Positions 50,774 to 62,302 of a stretch of 64,000 nucleotides of DNA are shown here, one piece after another. Position 1 is the first letter of the stretch; each line of letters starts with the position of its first letter. The stretch spans positions 22,371,712 through 22,435,711 of the forward strand of contig CALNVZ010002974.1 of the NCBI GenBank assembly GCA_940671915.1. Direction: 5' to 3'. Below the pieces are notes generated by a model. It was not told the origin of the DNA. It made no database searches and worked only from the letters and a program-made list of their open reading frames with translations. Origin of the DNA: Paracentrotus lividus (Eukaryota; Echinodermata; Echinoidea; Camarodonta; Echinidae). The translations under genes were made by a program, and so were the position numbers.

Positions 50774-50930
50774 TTTGCCCCTTTTCTCGTGGGCCCGGCA
50801 GCCGCTGAGCAGCGCCAGAAGGACGTTGCTCTATCCCCCTCTTGTTGAACGCCAAACAGGGAAGCAGCAACTACCACTTTTTAACGTCTTTTGGTATGAC
50901 GCATACCAAAGCTAAAGTGGTTATACTTAA
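50774..50930. repeat. SINE-like fragment
   Basis: CGCTGAGCAGCGCCAGAAGG, ACGCCAAACAGGGAAGCAGC, CACTTTTTAACGTCTTTTGG and TATGACGC look like the body of a tRNA-derived SINE common in marine deuterostomes, lacking the tRNA part. Recognition is from memory and moderate. Confidence 0.4.
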
Positions 50931-53900
50931 AATAGACATATTGTGCACAGAAATTTCTGCTCTTTCTGTTGATTTATCTGGTATATTTCTTAAATCTCTT
51001 ATTCAGTTATTGTGTCTAACCACAAAAATTTAATAAATTGTTGTAAATGGGTTTAAACAAAAATGTTCTCATAAATTGGACTTGGGATTTCAAATCTAGC
51101 CTAGAATAGGTTTAAGACATGACAGTTGTTTTTGAGATATCGTATGGTACTTTTTTGTGATTCTAGACATATCATTTGCATTTTGTGTTATCCAAGAAAT
51201 GTTTCCATCAATTTGCCTTTTTCGTTTTGTATTGATCTACTAGCAACTATGACACCTGCATCAAAAGTCTGCATCAGAACACTTTGTTTCACACAAACAA
51301 AAAGTTGTTAAACTTTAGAGTCAGATAGAATACTCCTAGGACTTCAACATTAATATTCAAGGGGTGTGTAAAATCCATCACAGTCAATATTATCATGCAT
51401 TTTTCCATGAGACACATATAGCTGTGATCAGTGTTATTGAATTTCAGATGTTAAGAAAATTAAAAAATATAATCATTTTAGATAATTCAAAACTTACCGT
51501 CTCTCAAATCTTTCTCGTATTTTTAAAAAGGCCATTGTGTCGGGATGATGTGGGGTCGTACTCCTTATCCAATGTTTCACTTGTTACTCTTCATATACTG
51601 CTTTTCTCCTTGCATGATGCTGTATAACTACTGAGGCCCAATCAATCCACCATTATGTAATCAATTCCATGTTTTCCTACATTGTAGGGTGAAAGGTGAC
51701 TCCTCAATCCATTCATACACATCCATCACAAGTTCAAACATTGAGGATGAACTTTTGCCTCTGTAGAGAAATGTTTATCACTCTTCAAAAGTGTTTCACA
51801 TGGTCTGTTAATTATAGAATATCTTGATATTCGACAGCAATGATATTTCTGTCTTGAATGTGCTTCAGTCAAAGAGATAGAGATTGAACTTTTCACAGTG
51901 TCACATTATTGAGGGATCCTCATTGAATCTCTGATAGAAAGTAATAATGTTTCCCAGCACAAACAAAGAGTAGGATTCCTGTCCAATTCCCGGAGTGGCA
52001 TTCCATAAGTATTCTAAAATATGAAAGCCAAAATGATAATTAGGATGTAACATATTTTGTTTAAAAATTTACACTCCATTCTGTGCAAAACTGATTTGGT
52101 ATTCATTATTTTGTGAATAAATAGTACCAATGTTCTACTTTCAGTAATGTGCAGGAAGGTGAATTCAATTCAACATTTTTTTTTCAGATTCTGCTACATG
52201 CACAAAAACACAATCACTGAAACAACAATGAAAAATTGTTTATCGATCCATGTTTTGAGCTGATGACCAATGATTTAACAGTTACCTTGTTCACAAACAA
52301 GTCTGGCATTTTCTCAAAGACATATCTTACAATTTGACACCAAATGATAGGCACGGAGTGTGTTCTCTTGTTCGTAAATACTGAAACCATATATGTAGTC
52401 ATGACCCTACTGTATATAATCAAGTAGAGTGATTAAATATATTGATTTTTTGACAATCCAGAGATGAGATTTGACTCACTTCTAGAATTTCCTCTCAAAT
52501 TAATCATTATGTAACGAACCCCTCAAAAATACATATTAGTCAGATTTTATACTTGTGCATAGTACATAAAAAACTGACTGAGATTTTTTTTTTTTTTTTT
52601 AACTGTGCATTCTGTACATTCTACATAATATAGAGATTTTTACTTATATCTAGTATATAAAACCCAAATATTTTTACAAGGTCACATTTACCACACAATT
52701 AGATTTTACTAGCTGAACTATATTTGAACTTGCACACTAATTTATCTTGTGCCACAATGATGAAATATGTTTTGATATATTCTGCAGTGGATCATATGTT
52801 TCAATATGTTCTGCAGTGGATGAGCATCCATAGAACACTCTTCACATAACTTTCCAGTTTCAAATTGTTCAAGATCTAGCCTTTATATCATTTTGTTATA
52901 GGTTTGTTCCTCACTGCTCTAAAATATAGTTTAAAAAAATGTTTTGTTACATATAATTTGTAACCTGCCAGAACTACATACTAAAGTCATTCATGAATAC
53001 CCACACTTCAAATAAGAATGTCCTTTTACATTTGAACATGTACATGAAATGTGCTCTATTGAAAACAAATTATCTTTATCTACTATTGTTGTGTGCCCCT
53101 CCCCTTCTGTTTTACACCTTTATAACTATGTTCATCCACTGTGATAATCACTTGGCAAATTAAAACTGTTGTTAATCCTTATTAATATCCAATTTGATCC
53201 ACAAAGTTTGTCCTCACTTATGGTATCATGACATCAACTATATGCACAGTGATATGATATTAGTACAGCTACAATGTAGGTGTCCACAACCAAATCTTGA
53301 AAATGGGTTACAACTTTCAGGAAAGTCAAGATTCAAGTTTCTTGGTATACATGTATTTCAGAGGTGTATAGCTTCCAATGCTGATATCCTTAATGATCAT
53401 AATCTCCATTAACCTAAAAACAAAATTAGCTGGACATGCATGCATCTTCTCTATATTTAGGTGGATGATCTCAAAGTTGCTTGCTTCATAATCCATGGGT
53501 TCCTGGGATAAATCCCCCTTCAAGAAGAATGCTTTGATTCAAGTATTCTGGGTATGATTCAGTGATTATCACAGCATTGCGAGAGCTCATCTCTCTACTC
53601 TCAAACCTAGAACCAATTTATGAGTCACTACTTCACTTAATTGCTGGAGAAATTCATCAGCAAATCATGCCAAATGCAGGATATATGCTAAGCCAGCAGT
53701 CATAATATGAATTTTAAGTTGTCATTTGGGGTTGGTTCTCTCCCCAGGTCATATAGCTAGGGCTCAATGTGAAATCATAATCATAAATTGCCTTTCATAG
53801 GTACTGGAGGAGTTACTCATGCATGCTTATCGCCATCCCATTGAGTGTTAAACTTGGTATACCACTACCAGTATGCTTTCTTGGGTGTGTGTATGTGTGT

Positions 53901-56669
53901 TTGGAAGATGACAAATCCAATTAAAGTCATAGAATATACTGTGGAGCAATTTAACAAGTGGTGGCTATACCCAATGCAAAACACAGTAAAGGCATTTGCT
54001 AAAACTTATAAATTTCACATACAGGTATCATCCTAATTGGTGGTAAAAATGTTTAATCCTTGTCAGAAATATTTTCTCAGTTATACCGATTCACAGTTCT
54101 TTTCAAGTTTACACCTGTGCTGCCTCCGGGCAGTGACACAATCAGCATAATCCTGCTGTAAAAATTAATTCACAGTAGACCAAAAAGGAGTATGTCTTTT
54201 ATTTTTCGTCCAAAGCTGGATGAACGGTGTTCCATAGATCCAAAATATTTTCTTGTTCAGTAAATAGAAAGATTGAAGTGAAGTTCAAATATAAAGTGTT
54301 CAAGTTGCGATTTGCAAAGTCCAGTATGCAAACATATACCAGAGATCAAGTGGCATTATGAAGCACTGCAGAAGTTTGCAGATTTTACCAATACCAGCAC
54401 ACATTCCATTATACTTTCCAGTTTTGCTCTATGCTATATTTGACTGTTTTAAAAGATATCACACCAACTCCTTATACTTTCCTACCATACCACAAATCTG
54501 TAGAACAGTTGGAGACTTGTCAGAACCAAGTTCCTGGGATATTATTTAAAGCTGTAGGGCCCTGGTTGCTTATTTATAAGCATTAAATTGCTTCCTTTAG
54601 CAATCAGGTAGAATGTAAACCAATCAATCAATTTGCTCGAAATCCGTTCAATAAATCATTCCAAAGCTGGATGGCTGGCGTTCTCCTCTATAGATCCGAA
54701 AGATTCTCTTGTAAATAGAACAATTGAAGTTAATTTTAAATATTAGGTGTTCTAGTTTTGGTTTTCGAAGTCTAGTATGTGAACATATACATGTACCAGA
54801 GATGAAGTGACAAGTGTCGTAATGAAGCACTGCAAGAGTTTGGTGATTTTGCCGATACCAGCACACATTCCATTAGGGCCTATACTTTCCAGTTTTGCTC
54901 TATGCTATATTTTACAGTTTTACAACTTTTAGACCTTACCACAAAAACAGTTGGAGACTTGTCAGAACAAATACGAAATATCCTATAGTGAGAGCAGCAG
55001 TGTAGATCTATAGGATCATAGAGAGAGAGAGAGAGATTGAAGTAGTTTGTGAGTGAAATCTAAACCTAGAGGTCAAGTATAGGTTCAAATCCTAACCCAA
55101 TGGCTACAAGTAAATGGAACATCCTACTCTACGAGTAGAAATATATAAATATGTATCTTAATATAGATCACAGATATTGTGTGGTTGAGAGCATTCACAA
55201 AGCTAAATATTGAGTGTATTTTTGTATACTATCTAACCCAGTTGGTTGATCGGCCTGGTCTTTGTTGTAAACATCTCTTATACATGTTCGCTCTAAAATA
55301 TCCACATTTTTTAGGAATCACATTATAGTCCTATTGTTTGAAGATTTATTGGGTTTCCGAAAAATTATGGCTTTACAATTTATGATGACATCTCACAGAT
55401 AAACATGTTTTTGACCTTCAAACTTACAGGTATGATTACCTTCATGTTGATACATCTCAAAATATGTATATATTTCCAAAGCAGAATTCAGTGTTATTTC
55501 CAGAGAAAACAAATTTGTCCTGGCAGGTCAGTTATCGCCGATTATAGCTGTCCTTTTGTAGGTTCCAAGACTATTTGAATAATTTTTTTGATGATTTGGT
55601 CATAGATGCACCAAGGAAAACATATTTCTACCGAATCCATGATTAATACCATATATTATCTTCCATACTGCACACTCAATCTTTTTCGGGTCAGAGCTGA
55701 GATACTTTCCATGTTAAGAGACAACACTTTATTTCAAGTTCATCCTTTCTGCTGAGCACTTGTCATCCAGAGTACTAGTAATCACATGTATATCTATTCC
55801 ACTTTTGATCCAAGCATTTCCAAACTAATTTAAAATATGCTCTTTTAAATTTGCTTTGCTCAGGTTGAATGTCATTATCCCTCAGGGTGACAATTCATCT
55901 CTCACAATAGAACAAATTGTATTTCACAAGGTTTTTCCTTTTTTCAGGAAATCAGAGTCAAAGATCATTACAGGAAATTGCACTTCACCTTTAAGTGAGG
56001 CCTTGTGTAAATCCATACAGACAGTTTTGTTATGATGATCCATGCACAAATCAGCTGGAATCATGCATCAACAAATAACTCAACGTTATTCAGCTTGATT
56101 TCAATTTCTCTAAAATAGAACCTGTGGTAAATGCTTCATCCAAACTTTCAAGCCTCATTAGCTTTTATGGCTGAACCATTTTCCATGTCTATTGTTATTT
56201 TCAACTATATACATTTATTGTACTTTGTTTCCTGTGTATCTTTTTGTCTATATATGTATTTATTTTTATTGTATAAAAATTCCAAATACACTATATATTT
56301 TCATAACCTTGGTTTTTATGTGGAAATGAATAAATTTAAATTCAATTCAATTTCAATTGAATAATTGGTATGATCCTGAATATCATTAGGCTTAGATTGT
56401 ATAAGTTGAAAAAGGTAATTATACAGCTCAGAATTAAAATGTTAATCAATTACTTGTCAAACATAAAATCAATATCTGTATTAATTCATTGTTTAGAAGG
56501 TACAATATATCATCAACTAAAAAAATAAAACAATACTGTGTACACTGGTCCTAGCAATAAAAGCTTCATGTCTGATATTATCATGGAGGCCAGATCTAAA
56601 ACAAACTGGGTTGTGTTTCACCAGATTGTTCATAAAGTTATGAATGACAATTGACTTTTATGAACGACT

Positions 56670-56805
56670 AGTGATCAGTTCTTGCACTCAATAGATAAGC
56701 ATGTGATAAGTACATACATGTAGCACCCCAAAAGAAAAATGTTCCAGTCGTTCGTAAAGTCATTCAAAACTTTAAGAAAGACTTGGTGAAACATCACCCT
56801 GGTCT
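56670..56805. repeat. Dispersed repeat, copy related to 26,520-26,665
   Basis: Matches as listed at 26,520. An inverted partner (TTCACCAGATTGTTCATAAAGT, 56,616-56,637, against ACTTTAAGAAAGACTTGGTGAAAC) suggests a foldback of about 190 bp. Confidence 0.6.
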
Positions 56806-56807
56806 TG

Positions 56808-56964
56808 GGCCCCGTAACACAAAGATTTGCAATCAATCGCAAAGTGGCAATAGCCAATCAAGATCGTTGTTACATACACTTTTGGTTCAAAAGACTGACT
56901 AGCAGCCAATCAGAGTAGTTCTTCCAAATTTGCAATCAATTGCTAACTTTTGTGTTACGGGGTC
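56808..56964. repeat. MITE with GGCCCCGTAACACAAA ends
   Basis: Left GGCCCCGTAACACAAAGATT, right AACTTTTGTGTTACGGGGTC. Internal TTGCAATCAATCGC/TTGCAATCAATTGC and AGCCAATCA blocks repeat. 157 bp. Confidence 0.85.
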
Positions 56965-56965
56965 C

Positions 56966-57490
56966 AGGTCTATGTCTCAATCAATCACTTTGAGAATGAA
57001 ATGTTCAGTGGTCTTCCTGCAGGTTAGATCACGAATATTATCCTGGGCCAGCTAGAGCTTACCAGAACTAGGTCTATGTCTCAATCAATCACTTTGAGAA
57101 TAAAATGTTCAGTGGTATTCCTGCAGGTTAGATCACAAATATTATCCTGGGCCAGCTAGAGCTTACCAGATCTACATCTCAATCAATCACTTTGAGAATG
57201 AAATGTTCAGCGGTATTCCTGCAGGTTAGATCACAAATATTATCCTGGGCCAGCTAGAGCTTACCAGATCTAGGTCTACGTCTCAATCAATCACTTTGAG
57301 AATGAAATGTTCAGTGGTATTCCTGCAGGTTAGATCACAAATATTTACCTAGGCCAGCTGGAGCTTACCAGGTCCAGGTCCATGTCTCAGTAAATCACTT
57401 TCAGAATGAAATGCTTAAAAGTACCCTGATAGGTATTGCAATGTAGTCTAGAGCTAAACCAACCAGGTATATGTCTCAATGAATCACCTG
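56966..57490. repeat. Tandem repeat of about 104 bp, five to six units
   Basis: Each unit: GTCTCAATCAATCACTTTGA, GAATGAAATGTTCAGTGGT, TTCCTGCAGGTTAGATCAC, TATTATCCTGGGCCAGCTAG, AGCTTACCAGA. Unit starts fall near 56,969, 57,070, 57,173, 57,277 and 57,381, and a decayed sixth near 57,468. The first four are very similar; decay increases to the right. It lies in sarcoglycan intron 1, 0.9 kb before exon 2. Confidence 0.92.
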
Positions 57491-58094
57491 AATATACTTG
57501 TTGAACGTTGTTTATATTTTGAATGGTCCTATTTGCCTTGTCCATTTTACAGTTAGGACTTACTGAAGGTTTATCCATTGAATCTACAAGGACCTCTTAT
57601 TTTCTATGTTTATTGTTTGGACCCGGCCATGCTGGTTTCATTGTGACTCTGGGTTGACCTATTCATGACATCAAAGTATCCTGAAAACCTTTTTAGGAAA
57701 GTAGTTTGTGTTGCTATTTTTGTCATGCATATTTGAGAGGTTTTTTCGTGTAGTGGATAAATCTAATCTACAACCAATTATTGTCTAATGTCCTATATGG
57801 ATACAGTGTTTTAGTTTGTCCTGCTAATGAATTTAAATAATGTCGTGTCAACTATTAATAATGATTATTATGAACTTACATGTCGTGTATGCGCAGCCCT
57901 TAAAAATCTTTACAAAAAAATAATTTCATATTGGAAAAAAATTTTAATTTAAATATAGATTTTAACTTTTTCAAAATAAACAACAAAAACAAAACAAAAC
58001 CACCTCGTATACTTGTTCACAGGTAGATCATCGAGCATTTTTATCTTCAATTTTAAACAAGTTTCAGCCAGTAATTTAACAGCAATTATAAAGA

Positions 58095-58265
58095 TTATTT
58101 TCTTTTTCTTTTTCTATATGTGTCTCTATCTGCCCTCCCTCCCCTCTCTCTACCTCTGTTTTTCCCCTCCTCCATACATCCCTCCCCTCTGCCCCCCCCC
58201 CTGCACACTCGCATTTCTATACATTCCCATCTCTCTCTCATTCTCTGTACCCCCCCCCCTTCCCC

Positions 58266-58304
<39 letters not shown>

Positions 58305-58335
58305 TCTCTCTTTCTCTCGTTCTCTTTAACTCTCT
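58095..58335. repeat. CT-rich microsatellite upstream of sarcoglycan exon 2
   Basis: Nearly pure pyrimidine on the plus strand, with CTCTCT runs at 58,270-58,320 and several C runs; it ends about 10 nt before the exon acceptor. Open frames on both strands across it are artefacts. Confidence 0.93.
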
Positions 58336-58343
58336 CATAACAG

Positions 58344-58451
58344 GAATCATTTTGGTTGCCCTTCAACCAATAAAGGCAGTTACCGTCTTCTCTGGAATCA
58401 ACTTTCAACATCCTATTCAACGGACAGACTATTTTGATGAACATTCACTTG
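58344..58451 (+). CDS. SGCE: Sarcoglycan exon 2, signal peptide end and ectodomain start
   Basis: Acceptor cataacag, donor TTG|gtgaga; enters in phase 1 and leaves in phase 1 (35 full codons). It encodes residues 12-46: the rest of the hydrophobic core (IILVALQPIKA), then mature ectodomain VFSGINFQHPIQRTDYFDE. The segment with H, P, then D/E-Y-F corresponds to the VFVHVLEREYF-type region of vertebrate epsilon-sarcoglycan. A CT-rich microsatellite of about 200 nt lies just upstream of the acceptor and may act as an unusually long polypyrimidine tract. Confidence 0.85.
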
Positions 58452-58624
58452 GTGAGAGCCTTCAATTAATTTTGTTCAATATTTGGATAATCTAGACAAA
58501 TAAAATAAAAATTGAATTTCTATTTCTATTCTAATCTATAATTTGATTTTATGCAGTAAAAAGAACTATTTGTATTTTGTAAGAAAGAGTGAAAGTGAAA
58601 AGAAATATATAATATGAAAAAATG

Positions 58625-58750
58625 AGGCCAGAAAATCAGAATCCATTGGGATTTGAATCTGAGACTTCCCAATTACTTCACAGGTGCTCTACAAACTGAG
58701 CTATGGAAAACCATTAAGTCACTGTCTGTCCCATTTTCTTTGCTCATTTT
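58625..58750 (-). repeat. tRNA-derived SINE in sarcoglycan intron 2
   Basis: On the minus strand: A-box TAGCTCAGTTTGTAGAGC and B-box-like AGATTCAAATCCC at tRNA spacing, preceded by GAGCAAAGAAAATGGGACAG. Same family as 37,625-37,710. Fills much of the 333-nt intron. Confidence 0.7.
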
Positions 58751-58784
58751 GTCTATTGATATTTTGTTAATCTTTTTATCCTAG

Positions 58785-58933
58785 ATGCTGATGATGCAAT
58801 CATCTTTCGACCATCCCTAGTGAGCAAACCTAGTCTTCCAAGTTGGTTAAAGTATGTCCAACCAGATCCCAACTCGGATGGATATATCTATGGAACACCA
58901 CAAGGATCAAATATCGGGGAATTCCAGCTTGAG
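58785..58933 (+). CDS. SGCE: Sarcoglycan exon 3, cadherin-like ectodomain
   Basis: Acceptor ttatcctag, donor GAG|gtttgt; 149 nt ending in phase 0. Residues 48-96 include PSWLKYVQPDPNSDGYIYG, which matches the PGWLRYIQxTPYSDGVLYG signature of vertebrate epsilon-sarcoglycan almost residue for residue, followed by TPQGSNIGEFQLE. This is the single most diagnostic exon for the family. Confidence 0.93.
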
Positions 58934-59185
58934 GTTTGTAACTATGCCTTTTCATTGATACTACAATTTGTGTGAATAATCATTTGCAGAGTCTATAAAT
59001 TAACAACAATTAACAATAAAGTTATGTTCCTGTTTTATTTAATCGCAATTTTAGTTATTGTATATTTTGTTGGTACATCAATTTAAAGTTACATTTAAGT
59101 GAGCAAAATTGTAAGTAATACTAAATAATGTATATCGGAGTTGATCGTAGTAAATGTACCTTCTGCTTTTTTCTTTTTTTTTCAG

Positions 59186-59258
59186 GTCATAGGACTCAAC
59201 TCCAAAACATATGAGAGTGCAAGGAAACTCATACAGATAACTGTAGAGGAATATACAG
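59186..59258 (+). CDS. SGCE: Sarcoglycan exon 4, ectodomain
   Basis: Acceptor tttttttttcag, donor ACAG|gtatgt; 73 nt, phase 0 in and 1 out. It encodes VIGLNSKTYESARKLIQIT and EEYT (residues 97-120). This parallels the vertebrate [21 protein letters not shown] segment that closes the cadherin-like fold: N, TYE/TFE, AR and alternating hydrophobics are kept. Confidence 0.9.
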
Positions 59259-59290
59259 GTATGTAAGAGGTTCATGCATTTTGCTCCTTT

Positions 59291-59310
59291 TTTTTGGGGG
59301 GGGGGGGGGG
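59291..59310. repeat. T/G homopolymer tract in sarcoglycan intron 4
   Basis: T8 followed by about 12 G; low-complexity only. Confidence 0.85.
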
Positions 59311-59789
59311 TGGTTGTGCACCTCTATACATGTAGGTAGCCTTTCTCATTTTTTGGCCAAGAAATTTTGCTTTTTATTTCTGTAAAACTGTTGCTGGCTT
59401 TTTGTTGTTTTGATTGTTGAAGAAAGTTTGATTGCATGGTCAGCGAACAGTGTTGTCAATTTACTAGGAAAGATTTTGCGTGTTATATAATTTTTGTTTT
59501 AATATTTGCAATTGCAAATGTATTCCATACATACTGTCATACATTCATCTTCTTTACTGTACACTATCCAGTGAATTTTGCTGTACACTTTACTGACTCT
59601 TGTATCTTAGTATATAAACTGAGTGAATTGTTCAGCACACATGAACTGTTTTCAGGCACAGGTGTAACCCCATGTTATGGTGTTTCAATGGAGGTTATTA
59701 CAGAAATTTATAAAACCAACATTTTTGCCTCATTTTATCATGTAATGCAGTTTCATTGTTAACACTATCTGCTTTCATTCCTCTTCTAG

Positions 59790-59991
59790 AAACTCCAAAG
59801 TACGAGGCTGATTTCTTTGTCACCAACTTAAACCTAGCAGACATTTTAGATCCTATGATGCAAGATGACTTCAAAACAGCAGTTAATGCCATCTGGGGTC
59901 AAGGGTCAGAAGTCGTTATTCAATCACTGACCTCTGCACAGGACTTAAAGCTCCGAGTACCACTCAATCCACAGTCAGAGCAGAAATACGG
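59790..59991 (+). CDS. SGCE: Sarcoglycan exon 5, central ectodomain
   Basis: Acceptor cctcttctag, donor ACG|ggtaaa used one base later so that GG ends the exon in phase 2; 202 nt, residues 122-187. It encodes TPKYEADFFVTNLNLADILD, then a DDFKTAVNAIWG segment and the LRVPLN segment. Vertebrate epsilon-sarcoglycan has YQAEFFIKNMNVEEML, DFLGAVKNVW and GRVPLP at the same places, so the identification is secure. No frame problems. Confidence 0.93.
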
Positions 59992-60707
59992 GTAAAAGCT
60001 CTAACAAGTTTTAGTAGGAAGAGTCTAGATGCAATAGTTAAATCGTTGCCGTCCCGCAGAAAGGCTGTTCACATAATGGCAACGCGTATATATTTACGGC
60101 CTTTCTGTGAGAAAGCAATGAAATGAAGAAGGGGATAATGATCTTGGACAGATTATATTGAAGTATAAAGAATAGTGAATAGATATATATGGCCGTTAGA
60201 GGGGATGGTTGGAACTATGGTTCCCGAGATGACGCAAAGAATTTGACTTGAGGGGTGCAGCCTCGAAGGAAAATAGTTGAATTGCATCACTAAGGGTCAG
60301 GGAACCAGAACCAAGTAAAAATTTTATTGTAGTCTCATCTCAATTGCCCAGATTTGAGACCTTTGAAAAAAACAAAGGTACATGTATATTTTTACTTGTC
60401 TCTCCACGCAAGGTGTATAAGACCAGGAAGACCAAGTAAAATACAAACAATATACCTTTCCATTCCCAATCTTCATAAACTACATGTAGGTCAATAACAT
60501 TTTTGTAAATGACCAGCTTAGATGTCTGATACCGGTAATAACTGATAATATTTCATTCTGTATAATAATGTTCCACAATAACTATTTAGATTTTTATGTA
60601 CAACCATGAACGCATGTGTTAGACTGTTTTATTGTTATTTAAAATGAAATTTTAAATAATTTGCCTTTTATAATTCATGTTTATTTTGTTTGTCTGCTTC
60701 TATATAG

Positions 60708-60867
60708 GGTTCAAATCACAGTTGGGGCACAAGTAGAATCAGAATTCCTCTCCGGCATGATATCAGATGCTATTGGTCCCTGTCAGCAAGATAATACATA
60801 CATGCCTCCTAATGTAACTGCATTCTTCCAGCCCACATTTATCGTTGCTTGGTGCAATGTTTCCATG
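60708..60867 (+). CDS. SGCE: Sarcoglycan exon 6, membrane-distal cysteine region
   Basis: Acceptor tctatatag, donor ATG|gtaatg; 160 nt, phase 2 in, 0 out, residues 189-241. It encodes VQITVGAQVESEF (vertebrate GVYVMVGADVPF), then GPCQQ and FFQPTFIVAWCNVSM (vertebrate FRTQFYIDWCKISLV). Cysteines 212 and 237 are candidates for the conserved disulfide region. N-glycosylation sequons are at N223 (NVT) and N238 (NVS). Confidence 0.92.
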
Positions 60868-61201
60868 GTAATGCAATAAACCTATAAATTATTTATCATT
60901 CATTCCTTTATCTCATAAAGAATTACTAACTAGTGTTAAGCTGTTATTGCATGTGACACAAATATGTCAAAAACAAAAGATGTTATTGGCTTCGACGAAA
61001 CAAAACGAAATCAGACAGAATAATAGGGTAATTGTAACTTTAAATGAGCTGAAAGGACTTTTAGTTATGTATTAATCAATTAATCAATTATCAGAAATGT
61101 GTGTAGATTTTCTCTCTTTTTTTTTTTTTTTTTTTTAAACACAAGAAATTCCTCATATTTGTAATTAAAATAATTCATCATTTTCCCCCATTCAATGACA
61201 G

Positions 61202-61398
61202 ATGGCAGTAAGTCCAACCCAAGACAAGAACGAGTCATCATCCGTGTTCTTAGGAGGAATGTATGATGCCCCTATTATGCAAGTTGAAGATGTGGATCAT
61301 TTTCTAGAGTTCCTATTACTGGTTGTGGTTCCCTGTGCTGTCATGTTCTGTTCCATTCTTGTCTTGGGATACCTGATGTGTTGTGGAAGAAGTAGACG
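61202..61398 (+). CDS. SGCE: Sarcoglycan exon 7, juxtamembrane region and transmembrane helix
   Basis: Acceptor ttcaatgacag, donor GACG|gtaaga; 197 nt, phase 0 in, 2 out, residues 242-306. It has a sequon at N251 (NES), then DHFLEFLLL and a hydrophobic run to about residue 301 ending LGYLMCCGRSRR. Vertebrate epsilon-sarcoglycan has YYxDFLITLAVPSAV and LAYIMCCRREG here, so VP, the Y-(L/I)-M-C-C end of the helix and the basic stop-transfer residues all agree. Topology is type I, with a cytoplasmic C-terminus. Confidence 0.95.
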
Positions 61399-61447
61399 GT
61401 AAGATAATAATGTCCAATGTTTGCTTCTTCTTTTTTTTTTCTTCATT

Positions 61448-61827
61448 TTAACCACTTGACTGCTGCATGGTGCTAATTGCACAATACAGTTATGACCAGT
61501 GCGGCGCTGGTGTTTCAAATGAGACATAGCTCAAACAATAGCATGATCATGTAATATTACGTGGTCCGCGCACAGTGTACAAACACCAAGCACGTAATAC
61601 TGTATAAGCCAATATTTTCGCATACAGATATTTTCGTGATTTTGGACTAATTGGGGAAATTCGCGAGAGCAAAATTTCGCGATTTTGGTGATGACTTCAT
61701 TACTATAAATAGCCTTGTACTGAAGAGGAAATTTTCGCGATGACCGACTCGCGAAATTCGCGAAAATAAAGTCACCGCGAAAATAACCACTTATACAGTA
61801 TTAGGTGGTCTGCAGCCAAGTGGTTAA
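61448..61827. repeat. MITE family B copy, interrupted by a second MITE
   Basis: Outer ends TTAACCACTTGACTGCTG and CAGCCAAGTGGTTAA match the uninterrupted copy at 3,271-3,406 (reverse orientation). The outer element also carries a partial internal duplication (ATTACGTGGTCCGC and ATTAGGTGGTCTGC) and is split at 61,599 by another element. Lies in sarcoglycan intron 7. Confidence 0.85.
61600..61798. mobile_element. Inner MITE, TA target duplication (199 bp)
   Basis: Starts CTGTATAAGCCAATATTTTC and ends GAAAATAACCACTTATACAG, flanked by TA at 61,598-61,599 and 61,799-61,800. Internal TTCGCGA motifs repeat in both orientations. Removing it with one TA restores AATATTA of the family B element. Confidence 0.88.
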
Positions 61828-62094
61828 AGCTCCTTTATCTGCAGATAATATTAGTTAATTTATTGTATGCTTAAGGTACATTGTTGATATTTTGATATGA
61901 AAGACGGATATTACAATTGATCTAGCTCAGATCCAGAAATATTTTTGATAAAGGCCTTTTTTTTTTTTGTGCAGAAATGAATTGATTTGACTGTATAGAT
62001 TCATTATATTTTTTATTCAATTTAGACACTCCCAAGCAAGCAAGTTATTTTGATCCAGAGCCTATTCTTCTATAAATTTCTCTTTTCCTTTTAG

Positions 62095-62182
62095 TTCATA
62101 TGAGGATTATGGATTGTCTCTTCTAAATTCTTTAACTTACATCATGAACACTCCCAATTTTCGATCAACTACTATACCTTAG
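62095..62182 (+). CDS. SGCE: Possible alternative terminal exon of the sarcoglycan gene
   Basis: A good acceptor (tttccttttag) at 62,094 is in the right phase to follow exon 7. It would add about 28 codons (starting SYEDYGLSLLNS, ending RSTTIP) and a TAG at 62,180-62,182. An AATAAA polyadenylation hexamer lies 115 nt further on (62,297-62,302). If used, it gives a short tail instead of the longer tail begun by the 24-nt exon at 62,594. Alternative C-termini are known in vertebrate epsilon-sarcoglycan, but this peptide resembles none I know. Confidence 0.35.
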
Positions 62183-62296
62183 TCATTGTCCACCTCCAAC
62201 AGGCTCTATAACTTTGTTACCATACTGTTGTCAGCCATAGAGGGCTGTCAATGATCTTTAGTGATATAGCTTTGATTCAGAAATTATTTCTTTATA

Positions 62297-62302
62297 AATA
62301 AA
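62297..62302 (+). promoter_or_regulatory. AATAAA polyadenylation hexamer
   Basis: Hexamer AATAAA 115 nt after the stop of the possible alternative terminal sarcoglycan exon. In AT-rich DNA this occurs often by chance, so it counts only with the exon. Confidence 0.25.

Larger units (their letters stand above)
44854..58343 (+). other. Sarcoglycan intron 1 (13.5 kb)
   Basis: Starts gtaggt and ends ataacag. It contains a short GC/CpG-richer stretch just after exon 1 (about 44,915-45,240), several MITEs listed separately (45,672-46,417; 47,850-48,348; 56,808-56,964), a SINE fragment near 50,774, the 104-bp tandem repeat (56,966-57,490) and the CT microsatellite before exon 2. No further exons were recognised in 46,418-47,849, 48,349-50,773 or 50,926-56,599; small open frames there show no protein similarity I know. 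Confidence 0.55.

Noticed and set aside
56966..57490. Possible CRISPR-like or satellite-gene array
   Set aside because: Unit is about 104 bp and contiguous, without unique spacers, in an animal intron; an ordinary tandem repeat.
58013..58495. 160-codon single-exon gene reaching into sarcoglycan exon 2
   Set aside because: Its first two thirds are the CT microsatellite; only the part after the acceptor at 58,343 is coding, as exon 2.
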